From Kiritimatiellia bacterium (GTDB taxonomy: Bacteria; Verrucomicrobiota; Kiritimatiellia; RFP12; UBA1067), in contig JAFRBA010000266.1 of assembly GCA_017405115.1 (NCBI GenBank), positions 1 to 40,470 of the forward strand: a DNA stretch of 40,470 nt, written 5' to 3'. Each line of letters starts with the position of its first letter. Position 1 is the first letter of the stretch. Positions 1 through 7,816 of the stretch are shown piece after piece. The translations under genes and the position numbers were made by a program. The notes beneath the pieces were generated by a model that saw only the letters and a list, made by a program, of their open reading frames with translations, ran no database searches and was not told the DNA's origin.

Positions 1-1
1 G

Positions 2-76
2 CGCGCGCTGCTGGCCGCGCGCCGCGCGCACTACGAGTCGTTCGGCGTCTCGATAGACACGAGCCCGAACGCCTAG
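2..76 (+). CDS. C-terminal end of an upstream protein (partial)
   Basis: An open frame enters from the window edge and stops at TAG 74-76, encoding the last 24 residues of a protein. The tail has an Arg-rich helix (LLAARRAHYESFG) followed by VSIDTSP. This resembles the C-terminal end of shikimate kinases, where a conserved R..Y and an IDTS-type strand close the fold, but 24 residues are too few to be sure. Codon use is GC-rich like the core genes. A short intergenic stretch with no hairpin that I can see separates it from the toxin-antitoxin promoter. Confidence 0.45.
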   Translation, partial: RALLAARRAHYESFGVSIDTSPNA

Positions 77-149
77 CGCGGCGGTCCTGGTAAAGCGAAG
101 TGTTCAGAAAATTACGGAAAGACCATAAGTCCGGAATTTTCATGCCCCC

Positions 150-179
150 TTGACAGGCTGTACGCCAATGGCGTATAAT
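150..179 (+). promoter_or_regulatory. Sigma-70 promoter of the toxin-antitoxin remnant
   Basis: TTGACA at 150-155 and TATAAT at 174-179, separated by 18 bp, are both perfect consensus boxes. The first ATG of the toxin remnant lies only 6 nt after the -10 box. This promoter drives the orphan antitoxin at 317. Confidence 0.85.
161..175. promoter_or_regulatory. Palindromic operator between -35 and -10
   Basis: TACGCC-AAT-GGCGTA is a perfect inverted repeat with 6-bp arms, placed in the promoter spacer and touching the first two bases of the -10 box. HigA-type antitoxins autorepress by binding such palindromes, so this is the likely binding site of the HTH protein at 317-652. The palindrome is seen directly; the regulator assignment is inferred. 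Confidence 0.6.
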
Positions 180-185
180 ATGCGC

Positions 186-324
186 ATGGTTTTCCTTGAA
201 ACAAAAGTCTTCACAACGCGCATTGTGGAAGCTATGAGCGATGACGAATTTGGAACTCGAGAACATGACCGAGGAACAGAAGAAGTCAATAAGGCAAGTA
301 GCGGAGGCATACAAACATGAATAA
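186..324 (+). pseudogene. HigB/RelE-type toxin, internally deleted
   Basis: The frame from ATG 186 gives MVFLETKVFTTRIVEAMSDD, the typical N-terminus of RelE/HigB-family host-inhibition toxins. A second frame, ending at TAA 322-324, gives the typical C-terminus (MTEEQKKSIRQVAEAYKHE). The two parts lie side by side but in different frames, and the central ~60 residues that carry the RNase core of the ~110-residue family are missing. As it stands the first frame makes a 44-residue peptide ending at TGA 318-320, overlapping the antitoxin ATG. No toxin activity is expected. The cause is probably a single internal deletion. The promoter and downstream antitoxin are intact. Confidence 0.75.
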
Positions 325-652
325 GAAAAACTTTGGCGAGCTGATGGAAAGTCTGCAGGAGGGCGGCGAGGTGCTTCGCGGCACGAAACGTGCATCACGC
401 ACTTGGTCGGTCGAGGGCTGCAACCGTGTTCAGATCAAGGATACCGTTCAGACGCTTCGTCAGGAATTCGGCATGAGCCAGAGCATGTTCGCCAGGTTCA
501 TGGGTGTTAGCGTCAATACGCTGCAGAACTGGGAACAGGGTCGGCGTCAGCCTTCGGGAGCAGCACGAGTCCTTTTGACTATTGCCTATCGTCAACCAGC
601 CCTGTTCCGCGAGACGCTGGCCGAGAGCTATCCAGATTACATGCACGCTTAA
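317..652 (+). CDS. HigA/NadS-like HTH antitoxin (orphan)
   Basis: A 111-residue protein with an XRE-type helix-turn-helix at about residues 40-75 (LRQEFGMSQSMFARFMGVS, then NTLQNWEQGRRQPSG), preceded by a short N-terminal region. This is the arrangement of HigA/NadS antitoxins encoded downstream of their toxin. Its ATG overlaps the end of the toxin remnant, as in working modules where translation is coupled. Expected roles are neutralising HigB by direct contact and repressing its own operon through the palindrome at 161-175. Because the toxin is gutted, the protein now has only the regulatory role, or could act as an anti-toxin against a related HigB elsewhere. Base composition is less GC-rich than Der downstream. 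Confidence 0.8.
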   Translation: MNKKNFGELMESLQEGGEVLRGTKRASRTWSVEGCNRVQIKDTVQTLRQEFGMSQSMFARFMGVSVNTLQNWEQGRRQPSGAARVLLTIAYRQPALFRETLAESYPDYMHA

Positions 653-694
653 ATGTTTATAGATGCTGTGCAGTACCTGGCTGGCGCGCGTGAA

Positions 695-723
695 TTGCGC
701 GGGCGTCGCCGCTGTGCTATAAT
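695..723 (+). promoter_or_regulatory. Promoter of der, near-leaderless
   Basis: TTGCGC (695-700), a 17-bp spacer ending in TGC, then TATAAT (718-723). The der ATG follows after 8 nt with no Shine-Dalgarno, so the transcript should begin at or just before the start codon. Confidence 0.75.
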
Positions 724-731
724 ACGTAGCG

Positions 732-2096
732 ATGAATGTAGTCTCTCTCGTCGGCCGTCCGAACACGGGCAAGAGCGCGCTTTTCAACCGCCTTGTGCGC
801 AAGCGCGTGGCCATCGTATTCGACCAGCCCGGCGTTACGCGCGACCGCGTGACCCGCGAGGTGGAGCTCTCCGGCCGCCGCGTGCTGCTCGTGGACACGG
901 GCGGCATCGCCTTCGACCGGCGCGTCACGGGCGACCCGCTTGACGACGAGACGAAGTGCCAGGCAGCGCTCGCCGTGGAGGACTCGGCCGTGTGCGTGGT
1001 CGTCGTCGACGCCCGCGCCGGCGTGACGCCGCTCGACGCCGAGGTGATCTCGCGCGTTCGCAAGTCGGGCACTCCGTGCCTCATCGCCGTGAACAAGTGC
1101 GACACGCCTGAAGACGACTGGCGCACGTCGGAGTTCGCCGGCTTCGGGCTTCCGACGTTCGCCGTCTCCGCCGAACACGGGCGCGGCGTCGACGCGCTCG
1201 TCTCGCAGGTCGTGGCCGGGCTTCCGCCCGCGCCTTCGGAGGAGGAGGCGCCACGCCCGCTGCGCGTCGCGGTCGTGGGGCGCCCGAACGTCGGTAAGTC
1301 GTCGTACGTGAACCGTCTGCTGAAGGCGCCGCGCGTAATCGTCTCGGAGGTCGCCGGCACGACGCGCGACGCCGTCGAGGTGCCGTTCACGATCGGCTCG
1401 GGGCCGGACGCGCGGCACTACATGCTCGTCGACACGGCGGGCATGAAGCCGCACACGAAGATGTCCAAGACCTCGATCGACAACTTCTCCCTCTTCCGCA
1501 GCGAGCAGGCGATCGAGGAGGCGGACGTCGTGCTGCTGCTGATCGACGCGAAAATGGGCCCGACGCTGCAGGACAAGCGCATAGCCGGCAAGATACTCGC
1601 GGCGAACAGGGCGTGTGTCGTCCTCTGCCAGAAGTGGGACCTTGCGCAGGCCGACGGCATGACGGAGGCGAAGGCACTGCCCGCGCTGCGGGCGATGATG
1701 CCGTTCCTCAACTTCGCGCCCGTCGTGTTCTGCTCCAACACGTCCGGCTACAACATCCGTCGGACGATCGACGCCATTGACCGCGCCGCGGCAAGCGCGT
1801 CCGAACGCCTCCCGACGGGGATGCTGAACCGTGTCATCGAGGCAGCGACCAAGAAGACGCTTGCCCCGATGATGCGCGGCCGTCGCCTTAAGGTCTACTA
1901 CGGGCTGCAGGTCTCCACGACGCCGCAGACGATACGCCTTTTCGTGAACGACCCGAAGCTCGTCACGCCGGCCTATCTCGCGTTCATCGAGCGGAGCATC
2001 CGGGCGCGGTTCGGGCTTGAGGGCGCGCCGCTCAGGATATTCCTCAAGGCGCGCCCGCGCGGAGAGGCCGCGAACCGGCGGCAAAACGCCTCATGA
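732..2096 (+). CDS. der: Ribosome biogenesis GTPase Der (EngA)
   Basis: Der has two tandem GTPase domains and a C-terminal KH-like domain, and acts in maturation of the 50S subunit. At 454 residues it has the usual length. Domain 1 has a P-loop GRPNTGKS at residues 8-15, DTGG as G3 and NKCD as G4. Domain 2 has GRPNVGKS at about 183-190 and DTAG as G3. Its G4 reads QKWD where the family normally has NKWD, so the base-specificity Asn is replaced by Gln. The KH-like region (about 360-445) contains the conserved YY.LQVSTTPQTIRLFVNDP stretch. It has its own near-leaderless promoter and no operon partner; the enzyme operon begins 74 nt downstream. Confidence 0.96.
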   Translation: MNVVSLVGRPNTGKSALFNRLVRKRVAIVFDQPGVTRDRVTREVELSGRRVLLVDTGGIAFDRRVTGDPLDDETKCQAALAVEDSAVCVVVVDARAGVTPLDAEVISRVRKSGTPCLIAVNKCDTPEDDWRTSEFAGFGLPTFAVSAEHGRGVDALVSQVVAGLPPAPSEEEAPRPLRVAVVGRPNVGKSSYVNRLLKAPRVIVSEVAGTTRDAVEVPFTIGSGPDARHYMLVDTAGMKPHTKMSKTSIDNFSLFRSEQAIEEADVVLLLIDAKMGPTLQDKRIAGKILAANRACVVLCQKWDLAQADGMTEAKALPALRAMMPFLNFAPVVFCSNTSGYNIRRTIDAIDRAAASASERLPTGMLNRVIEAATKKTLAPMMRGRRLKVYYGLQVSTTPQTIRLFVNDPKLVTPAYLAFIERSIRARFGLEGAPLRIFLKARPRGEAANRRQNAS

Positions 2097-2170
2097 GTTA
2101 ATTGCAAAACCACTGAATGCGCGGAACACACGGAATCATAATCCTCAGCTCCAAACAGACGCCAACCACC

Positions 2171-3253
2171 ATGCATACAGACAGAAGAACGTTCATCGCG
2201 ACCATGGCGGCCACGTGCGCCGCCACGGCCCTGCCGCGCCGCGTCGCCGCCGCAGACGGCGGCGAAATCCGCGCCATGCTGCTGCACCTCGGCCACAACA
2301 TGTGGTGCGAGTGGCTGCCCGATGAGTTGATGTCCACGGCGAAGATCGAGCCGCAGTACAGGGCCGACGCCAAGCTTCGCTGCAAGGAGGAGATCTGGCG
2401 GCGCATAACCGACCGCATGGCGGCGCGCAAGCTGAACATGGTCGTCATAGACGTCGGCGAGGCACTGGTCTATCCGAGCCATCCCGAGCTCGCCATCGAG
2501 GGAAGCTGGTCGCCGGACAAGATGCGCGACGAGGTGGCGCGGCTGCGCGCAATGGGCATCGAGGCGATCCCGAAGCTGAACTTCTCGGCCACCCACGACG
2601 GCTGGCTCAAGCACTACCACAGGATGCTGACGACGCCGAAATACTACGAGGTCGCGCGCGACGTCATCCGCGACGTGGCGGAGGTTTTCGGGACGCCGCG
2701 GTTCTTCCACCTCGGCTACGACGAGGAGACGACGGGATACGCCGGCGGCCGCAACTACTTCGTGATGCGGGCCGGCGACCTGTGGTGGCACGACTTCCTC
2801 TTCACCGTCGGCTGCGTGGAGAAGTGCGGCAGCAGGGCGTGGGTGTGGAGCGACTACGGCTGGACGCATCCCGAATACTTCACGAGATGCCCCAAGAGCG
2901 TCGTGCAGAGCAACTGGTTCTACGACGAATGCCATGGCGGGTTCGACCTCGCCGCGAACAAGACCGGCGACCACAAGAGGCTTGTGGAGTTCTGGAAGCT
3001 GGAGGAGGCGGGCTTCGACCAGATCCCGTGCGGCACGAACTGGGTCGGATACAAGCGGCGCGAGGAGAAGTGCGGAGCGGACGACGTGATTGGCAAGCTC
3101 GTGAAGCTCGGGCGCGAGGTGATTTCCGACAGGCACAGGCTCGGCTTCATGATGGCGCCGTGGGCGGCTTGCGACACGGAGGAGAACGAACAGAAGAACC
3201 TGCGCGGCGTGGACCTCTTCGCCGACGCGCTCGAAGGCAGGATAGCGTCATGA
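2171..3253 (+). CDS. Tat-exported GH20-like TIM-barrel protein
   Basis: The N-terminus MHTDRRTFIATMAATCAATA is a twin-arginine signal with a twin Arg and a short hydrophobic core ending near VAAADG, so export by Tat is expected. The ATG at 2171 is chosen over the in-frame ATG at 2117 because it places the RR motif at the N-terminus; neither has a good Shine-Dalgarno. The mature part (about 330 residues) reads as a (beta/alpha)8 barrel. The run FFHLGYDEE near the middle resembles the H.GxDE motif that holds the acid/base in GH20 hexosaminidases. The substrate cannot be read from sequence. It is first in a three-gene operon; its stop overlaps an ATG at 3250, and a GH28-like enzyme follows. Confidence 0.7.
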   Translation: MHTDRRTFIATMAATCAATALPRRVAAADGGEIRAMLLHLGHNMWCEWLPDELMSTAKIEPQYRADAKLRCKEEIWRRITDRMAARKLNMVVIDVGEALVYPSHPELAIEGSWSPDKMRDEVARLRAMGIEAIPKLNFSATHDGWLKHYHRMLTTPKYYEVARDVIRDVAEVFGTPRFFHLGYDEETTGYAGGRNYFVMRAGDLWWHDFLFTVGCVEKCGSRAWVWSDYGWTHPEYFTRCPKSVVQSNWFYDECHGGFDLAANKTGDHKRLVEFWKLEEAGFDQIPCGTNWVGYKRREEKCGADDVIGKLVKLGREVISDRHRLGFMMAPWAACDTEENEQKNLRGVDLFADALEGRIAS

Positions 3254-3309
3254 CCTGGAGCCTTTCGGCCGAGGGCGCCGGCGGTAATCACCTGCTGACG
3301 GGGCGCGAG

Positions 3310-4194
3310 ATGCCGAAGATTCCTTTCTCGGGGGCTCTCCTTTTCGTCCTGGCGGCTCTCCCGCCGATCCTCTTCGCGAAGGACGTGCCGAAGAAGTACA
3401 TCTTCGCGAGCTGGGAGCTTGGCGACGTCACGCCGCAGGAGATCCTGGCCCATGTCGACGCGTTCGACCGCACGGGATGCGACGGCGTCTCCTACCAGCT
3501 CAGGGCGGTTCTGCCCGGCGCAACGCCGCAGCGTCCCCGCCGCATAATGGAAAAGCCGCTCTGGACGGACGAGGAGCTGGATTCGCTCGCGCCGGTCTTC
3601 CGGAAGCTGGCGGAGCATCCATCCATGCGCCATTCGTTCTTCGGGGTGAACACGTCTCCCAGGGTCGCGCGCTTTCGGTGGGACGATGACGAGGCGTGGG
3701 GCGTGTTCGCCGCCAACATGGCGACGCTGGCGCGTTTCGCGCGGAAGGTCGGCGTCCCCGGCTACGGCGCCGTAAAGGCGAAGGAGAAGGAAGACTGGTA
3801 CAAGCGCACCGGCGCGGGATGGTGCCTCGCGCACGAGATATCGTGGCGGCATGCGAAGGCGCAGGAGAAGCTTCTCGAGGACTGGGGCTGGCGAAGACCC
3901 GACACTAAAGTCTGGAACTACTGGGACGAGGACAGCCCGATCCCGCTGCGGGCCAAGGGGCTCTCCGTCGCCACGCTCGCGATGTCGCGCGCCGACGGCG
4001 AATGCCTCCTCGTGGTGTCGAACGCAGAAGACTCCGGCGGCAAGGTCGCGCTCACGGTGGACAGGGCGAAGATGGGCCTGAGGAAGGGCTTCGGGGCCGT
4101 CAACCTGGAGACGGACGCGAAAGCGGCGGTCTCGGGCGACACGGTCAAACTGGAACTGGATGGAGACGACTATGCGATCATCGCTCTTCGCTAG
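3310..4194 (+). CDS. Secreted glycosidase-like protein, apparently missing its middle
   Basis: The start at 3310 gives a clean Sec signal peptide (MPKIPFSGALLFVLAALPPI, then LFA and a cleavage site before KDVPKK). An in-frame ATG at 3250 overlaps the previous stop but adds 20 polar residues ahead of the signal. The mature N-terminal part (FASWELGDVTPQEILAHVDA, then a CDGVSYQL strand) looks like the opening of a glycosidase barrel. The C-terminal ~90 residues look like the beta-sandwich that ends large GH proteins (ECLLVVSNAEDSGGKVALTV). Between them the text jumps at about residue 155 (RKVGVPGYG) with no room for a complete barrel. At 294 residues it is about half the expected size, so an in-frame internal deletion is likely. 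It may be inactive. Confidence 0.55.
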   Translation: MPKIPFSGALLFVLAALPPILFAKDVPKKYIFASWELGDVTPQEILAHVDAFDRTGCDGVSYQLRAVLPGATPQRPRRIMEKPLWTDEELDSLAPVFRKLAEHPSMRHSFFGVNTSPRVARFRWDDDEAWGVFAANMATLARFARKVGVPGYGAVKAKEKEDWYKRTGAGWCLAHEISWRHAKAQEKLLEDWGWRRPDTKVWNYWDEDSPIPLRAKGLSVATLAMSRADGECLLVVSNAEDSGGKVALTVDRAKMGLRKGFGAVNLETDAKAAVSGDTVKLELDGDDYAIIALR

Positions 4195-6250
4195 CATCGC
4201 CGCTTGCGCGGCGCTTTCGTCCGCCGCGGCGGAGCCGCCGGCGAACCCGCTTGTAGAGAGGTTCCCGGCGGACGTCCTGCTGTACCTCGGCTGGAACGGC
4301 GCAACGGCGCAGCCCGACGTCGGCCGAGCCCGGCAGGACAGGCGCAAGGCGGCGCTGGACCCTGACGGCGTGATAGGCTCGTGCTATGCCGGCGGATACG
4401 ACATGTTTTCGTACACGCCCCTTGAGAAGGGGACGCGGCTAGTGGACACGACAAAGCCGGGCACGATCGCGGTCTGGGTGAAGTACCTCGAGAAGCGCGG
4501 GCCAATCCTGAAGAAGAACGGACGGTGGGAGCCGGGCTTCGGAATCCTCGAGGCGACCAGTGGAAGCGGACAGGCGTTTTTCCTGATGAAGTCGTCGGAC
4601 TGCCGCTGGGGTGGCGGGACGATCAAGGTGCACCATCAGGGCAAGAACGCCGCGGGCAAGACGATATCGGGCGGCGCCTGTGGCGAGCGCAGCCCGTTTG
4701 TCGAGTGGGAGCCCGGAGTCTGGCGCTTCGTCGTCGCCGGATGGAGCGTCGACAAGCTCAGGATATCCATCGACGGCGCGCCGTTCCGCGAGACGCCGCT
4801 CAAGACCGCGCTCGGCGACCTGGACGGGCGGCTCTTCCTTAAGGCCGACGCGCGCACGCGGCTCGACGAGCTCGTCGTGCTAGGCCGCGCTCTCTCCGAC
4901 GACGAGGTGAGGGATGCCTATGAGTCTTTCCGGAAGGACCGCCTCGAGACGGGGCTCTGGCAGGCGCGCATCGACGAGGCCTCGTCCAGGGGAGGCGGAA
5001 CTGTCGTCATGCCTGCAGGCAGACACCTGACGGGGTCGCTCTTCCTCAAGAGCAACGTGACGCTCCGCCTGGAGCGGGGGTGCGTGCTAGAAGGCTCCAC
5101 CAACATCGCGGACTACGCAGACATCCATCTAGAGTACGCCGAGATACGCGAGCCCTGGCAGGCGCTCGTCGCCGCGGAGGGGCAGACGAACATAGCGGTC
5201 GTGGGCGAGGGGGAGATATTCGGCAACGGCGGGGGATTCCCGTTCGACACGCGCCTCGGGCGGCCGAGGGGGATGCTCTTCCACCTCTGCCGCGGCGTGC
5301 GCGTCGAGGGGGTGACCATGCGCGACCTCGCGAGCTGGACGTGCTACTACAAGGAGTGCGACGGCGTCGTGCACCGCCGCGTCCGCGTGGACAGCCACGC
5401 CAACGGAAACGCGGACGGGGTGGACATCGAGTCGAGGAACGTGCTTGTGGAGGACTGCGAGTTCGACTGCGGCGACGACGGCATAGTGCTCAAGAGTGAC
5501 AATCCCGGCTTCATCGTGGAGAACGTCGAGGTGCGCAGGTGTGAGGTGCGGTCCTCCTGCTCGCTCTTCAAGCTCGGGACGGCCTCGCACGGAGGGTTCA
5601 GGAACGTGCTGTTCCACGACCTCACCGGCGGCGCCGCGCGGAGGGAGCTGCTCAACCCGAAGACGGGCCATGGATATCTGTCGGAATACCGCGCCGAGAC
5701 GTGGCCTGGCGCGACGGTGAAGCCGGCGCCGATCAGTGCCATCGCCGTCGAGGGCGTCGACGGCGGGCTTCTCGAGAACATAGTGTTCCGCAACGTAGAG
5801 GCCAGGGAGGCGACATGCCCGATATTCATCAGGGGCGGTCTGCGCTATGGGCGCAAGTGGGGCAACAAGGTGGACCTCGGCATCCCGTTCGGCACGGCCA
5901 GGACAGTGCGGGGCGTGACGCTCGAGAACATCCGCGCCAAGGCGAAGAGCTTCACGGCGTCGTCCATAACGGGCGTCCCGGGGCTCAGGCTGCGGGACAT
6001 AACGCTCAGGAACGTCGAGATAGAGGTCCCCGGCGCGGGCGACGCGGCCCTCTCCGAGCTCGGCAGGCCGGTTCCGGAGAAGGCGGAGGCGTATCCGGAG
6101 TCGAACATGTTCGACAACAGGATGCTTCCGGCGTACGGCTTCTACCTGCGGCATGCGGACAACGTGAGGTTCGAGAACGTCCGCGTGACGCTGCTCTCGC
6201 CGGACCCCAGGAAGGAGACCGTCGCCGAGGACGTCACGTGGGCGAGGTGA
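4172..6250 (+). CDS. LamG-like plus glycosyl hydrolase family 28 protein
   Basis: A 692-residue exported enzyme. The ATG at 4172 has GGAG seven bases upstream and opens a Sec signal (MRSSLFASIAACAALSSAAA). It overlaps the previous gene by 23 nt, so the two are co-translated. Residues ~60-240 resemble a concanavalin/LamG sandwich that could bind glycan. From ~265 onward there is a right-handed beta-helix of the polygalacturonase fold, with GH28-type motifs GNADGVD, CGDDGI and ASHGG that supply the catalytic Asp residues. The classical RIK motif is not evident, which is common in divergent GH28 branches acting on rhamnogalacturonan or other uronate polymers. With the two upstream genes it forms a small secreted polysaccharide-degradation operon. 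The exact substrate is unknown. Confidence 0.85.
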   Translation: MRSSLFASIAACAALSSAAAEPPANPLVERFPADVLLYLGWNGATAQPDVGRARQDRRKAALDPDGVIGSCYAGGYDMFSYTPLEKGTRLVDTTKPGTIAVWVKYLEKRGPILKKNGRWEPGFGILEATSGSGQAFFLMKSSDCRWGGGTIKVHHQGKNAAGKTISGGACGERSPFVEWEPGVWRFVVAGWSVDKLRISIDGAPFRETPLKTALGDLDGRLFLKADARTRLDELVVLGRALSDDEVRDAYESFRKDRLETGLWQARIDEASSRGGGTVVMPAGRHLTGSLFLKSNVTLRLERGCVLEGSTNIADYADIHLEYAEIREPWQALVAAEGQTNIAVVGEGEIFGNGGGFPFDTRLGRPRGMLFHLCRGVRVEGVTMRDLASWTCYYKECDGVVHRRVRVDSHANGNADGVDIESRNVLVEDCEFDCGDDGIVLKSDNPGFIVENVEVRRCEVRSSCSLFKLGTASHGGFRNVLFHDLTGGAARRELLNPKTGHGYLSEYRAETWPGATVKPAPISAIAVEGVDGGLLENIVFRNVEAREATCPIFIRGGLRYGRKWGNKVDLGIPFGTARTVRGVTLENIRAKAKSFTASSITGVPGLRLRDITLRNVEIEVPGAGDAALSELGRPVPEKAEAYPESNMFDNRMLPAYGFYLRHADNVRFENVRVTLLSPDPRKETVAEDVTWAR

Positions 6251-6267
6251 AACGTGGCGGCCGAAAA

Positions 6268-6276
6268 TGGTATAAT
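6268..6276 (+). promoter_or_regulatory. Extended -10 promoter of buk, leaderless
   Basis: TGG-TATAAT at 6268-6276 is followed after 8 nt by the buk ATG at 6285. There is no Shine-Dalgarno. No clear -35 box is seen. Confidence 0.75.
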
Positions 6277-6284
6277 ACCCGCCA

Positions 6285-7394
6285 ATGAAAAAATTCAGGA
6301 TCCTTGTCATCAACCCGGGCTCGACCTCGACGAAGGTCAGCCTCTTCGAAGACGAGACGTCTGTCTTTGAGAAGAGCCTCTTTCACGACGCGTCCGTTCT
6401 TCTGAAGTTTCCCCACGTAAACGACCAGGTGCCGTTCAGGAGGGACGTCATACTCGACATGCTCGGCGCGGAGGGCGTTCCGCCGGAGTCGATCGACGCG
6501 TTCGTCGGGCGCGGCGGCAGCGCATGCACGCAGCCCGGCGGCCTGACCACGGTCGACCAGAAGCTCTACGACGACACCGTCGCCGCGGTCGGCGGCTCGG
6601 AGCATCCCGCGAAGCTCGGCGTGATGCTCGCTTGGACGTTCGCCCGGAAGTACGGGAAGCCCGCATACACGCTCAACCCGACGAACGTCGACGAGTATTG
6701 CGACTACGCCAGGCTGACCGGCATCAAGGGCATCTACCGCGTCTCGCACTCGCACGTCCTCAACCAGAAGGCCGTCGCGGAGTTCCATGCGGCGAAGCTC
6801 GGCCGCCGCTACGAGGACTGCAACTTCATCGTCGCGCACATAGACGGCGGCATAACCGTCTCGGCCCACGACCACGGGCGGATGGTCGACGGCAACATGG
6901 GGGCGGACGGCGAGGGTGCGTTCACGCCGACGCGCATCGGCTCCGTGCCGGTGCTGCAGCTTCTCGACTACATAGAGGCGCATTCCGTCGCGGACGTGCG
7001 GCTCCGCTGCTCGCGCGCCGGCGGGTTCGTAGATCTCTTCGGCACCGCCAACTCGGACACGATTCACGCGCTCGTCGAGAAGGGCGACAGGAAGGCGACT
7101 CTCGTCTGGAACACGATGATCTACCAGATATGCAAGATGATCGGCGAGATGTCGGCGGTTCTCTGCGGCAAGGTCGACGCGATCCTCCTCACCGGCGGGC
7201 TCGTCCGGTTCCAGGACATCGTAGACGGCATCAAGACGCGCTGCGGCTTCATCGCGCCGGTCAGCGTCTACCCCGGCGAGATGGAGCAGGAGGCCCTCGC
7301 GCTGCCGACGCTCAGGGCGCTGCGCGGCGAGCTGACGCCGCTGACCTATACGGGCCGCAACGTGTGGCCCGGCTTCGGCGACATCGGGCTCTAG
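6285..7394 (+). CDS. buk: Butyrate kinase
   Basis: An ASKHA-fold acyl-phosphate kinase of 369 residues, the normal butyrate kinase length. It makes ATP from butyryl phosphate or branched-chain acyl phosphates. The N-terminal phosphate-1 motif VINPGSTSTKV (residues 8-18), the RGGSACTQPGG loop, the HIDGGITV phosphate-2 motif and the LTGGLVR adenosine motif are all visible. It is distinguished from acetate kinase by the NPGSTSTK form and the YTLNPTNVDEY region. DUF486 and phosphotransacetylase genes follow within 430 nt, suggesting one operon for acyl-CoA to acyl-phosphate to acid plus ATP. Related carboxylate kinases can act on isobutyrate or 2-methylbutyrate, so the substrate is not fixed by sequence. 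Confidence 0.93.
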   Translation: MKKFRILVINPGSTSTKVSLFEDETSVFEKSLFHDASVLLKFPHVNDQVPFRRDVILDMLGAEGVPPESIDAFVGRGGSACTQPGGLTTVDQKLYDDTVAAVGGSEHPAKLGVMLAWTFARKYGKPAYTLNPTNVDEYCDYARLTGIKGIYRVSHSHVLNQKAVAEFHAAKLGRRYEDCNFIVAHIDGGITVSAHDHGRMVDGNMGADGEGAFTPTRIGSVPVLQLLDYIEAHSVADVRLRCSRAGGFVDLFGTANSDTIHALVEKGDRKATLVWNTMIYQICKMIGEMSAVLCGKVDAILLTGGLVRFQDIVDGIKTRCGFIAPVSVYPGEMEQEALALPTLRALRGELTPLTYTGRNVWPGFGDIGL

Positions 7395-7406
7395 GGGGAT
7401 GGGCAG

Positions 7407-7778
7407 ATGATTCGCGTTTCTGGCGTGGTGGCGACGGTCGCGATGCTCGTCACTAGCAACCTCTTCATGACCTTTGCGTGGTACTGGCACCTGCGGATGC
7501 AGAAGCCCGGCGCGGCCAGCTGGCCGCTTTACGCGATAATCCTCGTCAGCTGGCTCATCGCCCTCGTCGAGTACATCATAGCCGTGCCCGCCAACAGGAT
7601 TGGCGCGGCGAGCGGGCTGAACGTGGCGCAGCTCAAGATAATCCAGGAGGTGATAACCGTCTGCGTGTTCGTGCCGTTCATGCTGCTGTTCATGGGCGAG
7701 AAGTGGCGCTGGGACTACCTCTGGGCGTTCCTGTGCATGGTCGGAGCGGTGTATTTCGTCAACAGGGCAAGGCTGTAG
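7407..7778 (+). CDS. DMT-family small membrane protein (DUF486)
   Basis: A 123-residue integral membrane protein with four hydrophobic segments (about residues 5-26, 40-60, 79-98 and 103-119), matching the DUF486 branch of the drug/metabolite transporter superfamily. The conserved stretch AWYWHLR after the first helix and the ANRIGAA.GL.VAQLKI.QE block are family hallmarks. A G-rich Shine-Dalgarno (AGGGGGA) precedes the ATG, 12 nt after buk. No substrate is known for the family. Its position between butyrate kinase and phosphotransacetylase might point to movement of a fermentation acid, but that is only a guess from context. Confidence 0.85.
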   Translation: MIRVSGVVATVAMLVTSNLFMTFAWYWHLRMQKPGAASWPLYAIILVSWLIALVEYIIAVPANRIGAASGLNVAQLKIIQEVITVCVFVPFMLLFMGEKWRWDYLWAFLCMVGAVYFVNRARL

Positions 7779-7816
7779 CTGCGTCGCCCGGCGGCAGGTC
7801 TGTAAAAAAGGACAAC

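Noticed and set aside
717..2084. Long open frame antisense to der, and similar long antisense frames across most core genes
   Set aside because: They mirror the codon structure of GC-rich genes and are Arg/His/Ala/Pro-rich without motifs; the sense frames carry the conserved families.
2097..2170. Rho-independent terminator after der
   Set aside because: No stem-loop with a T-tract could be found in this gap.
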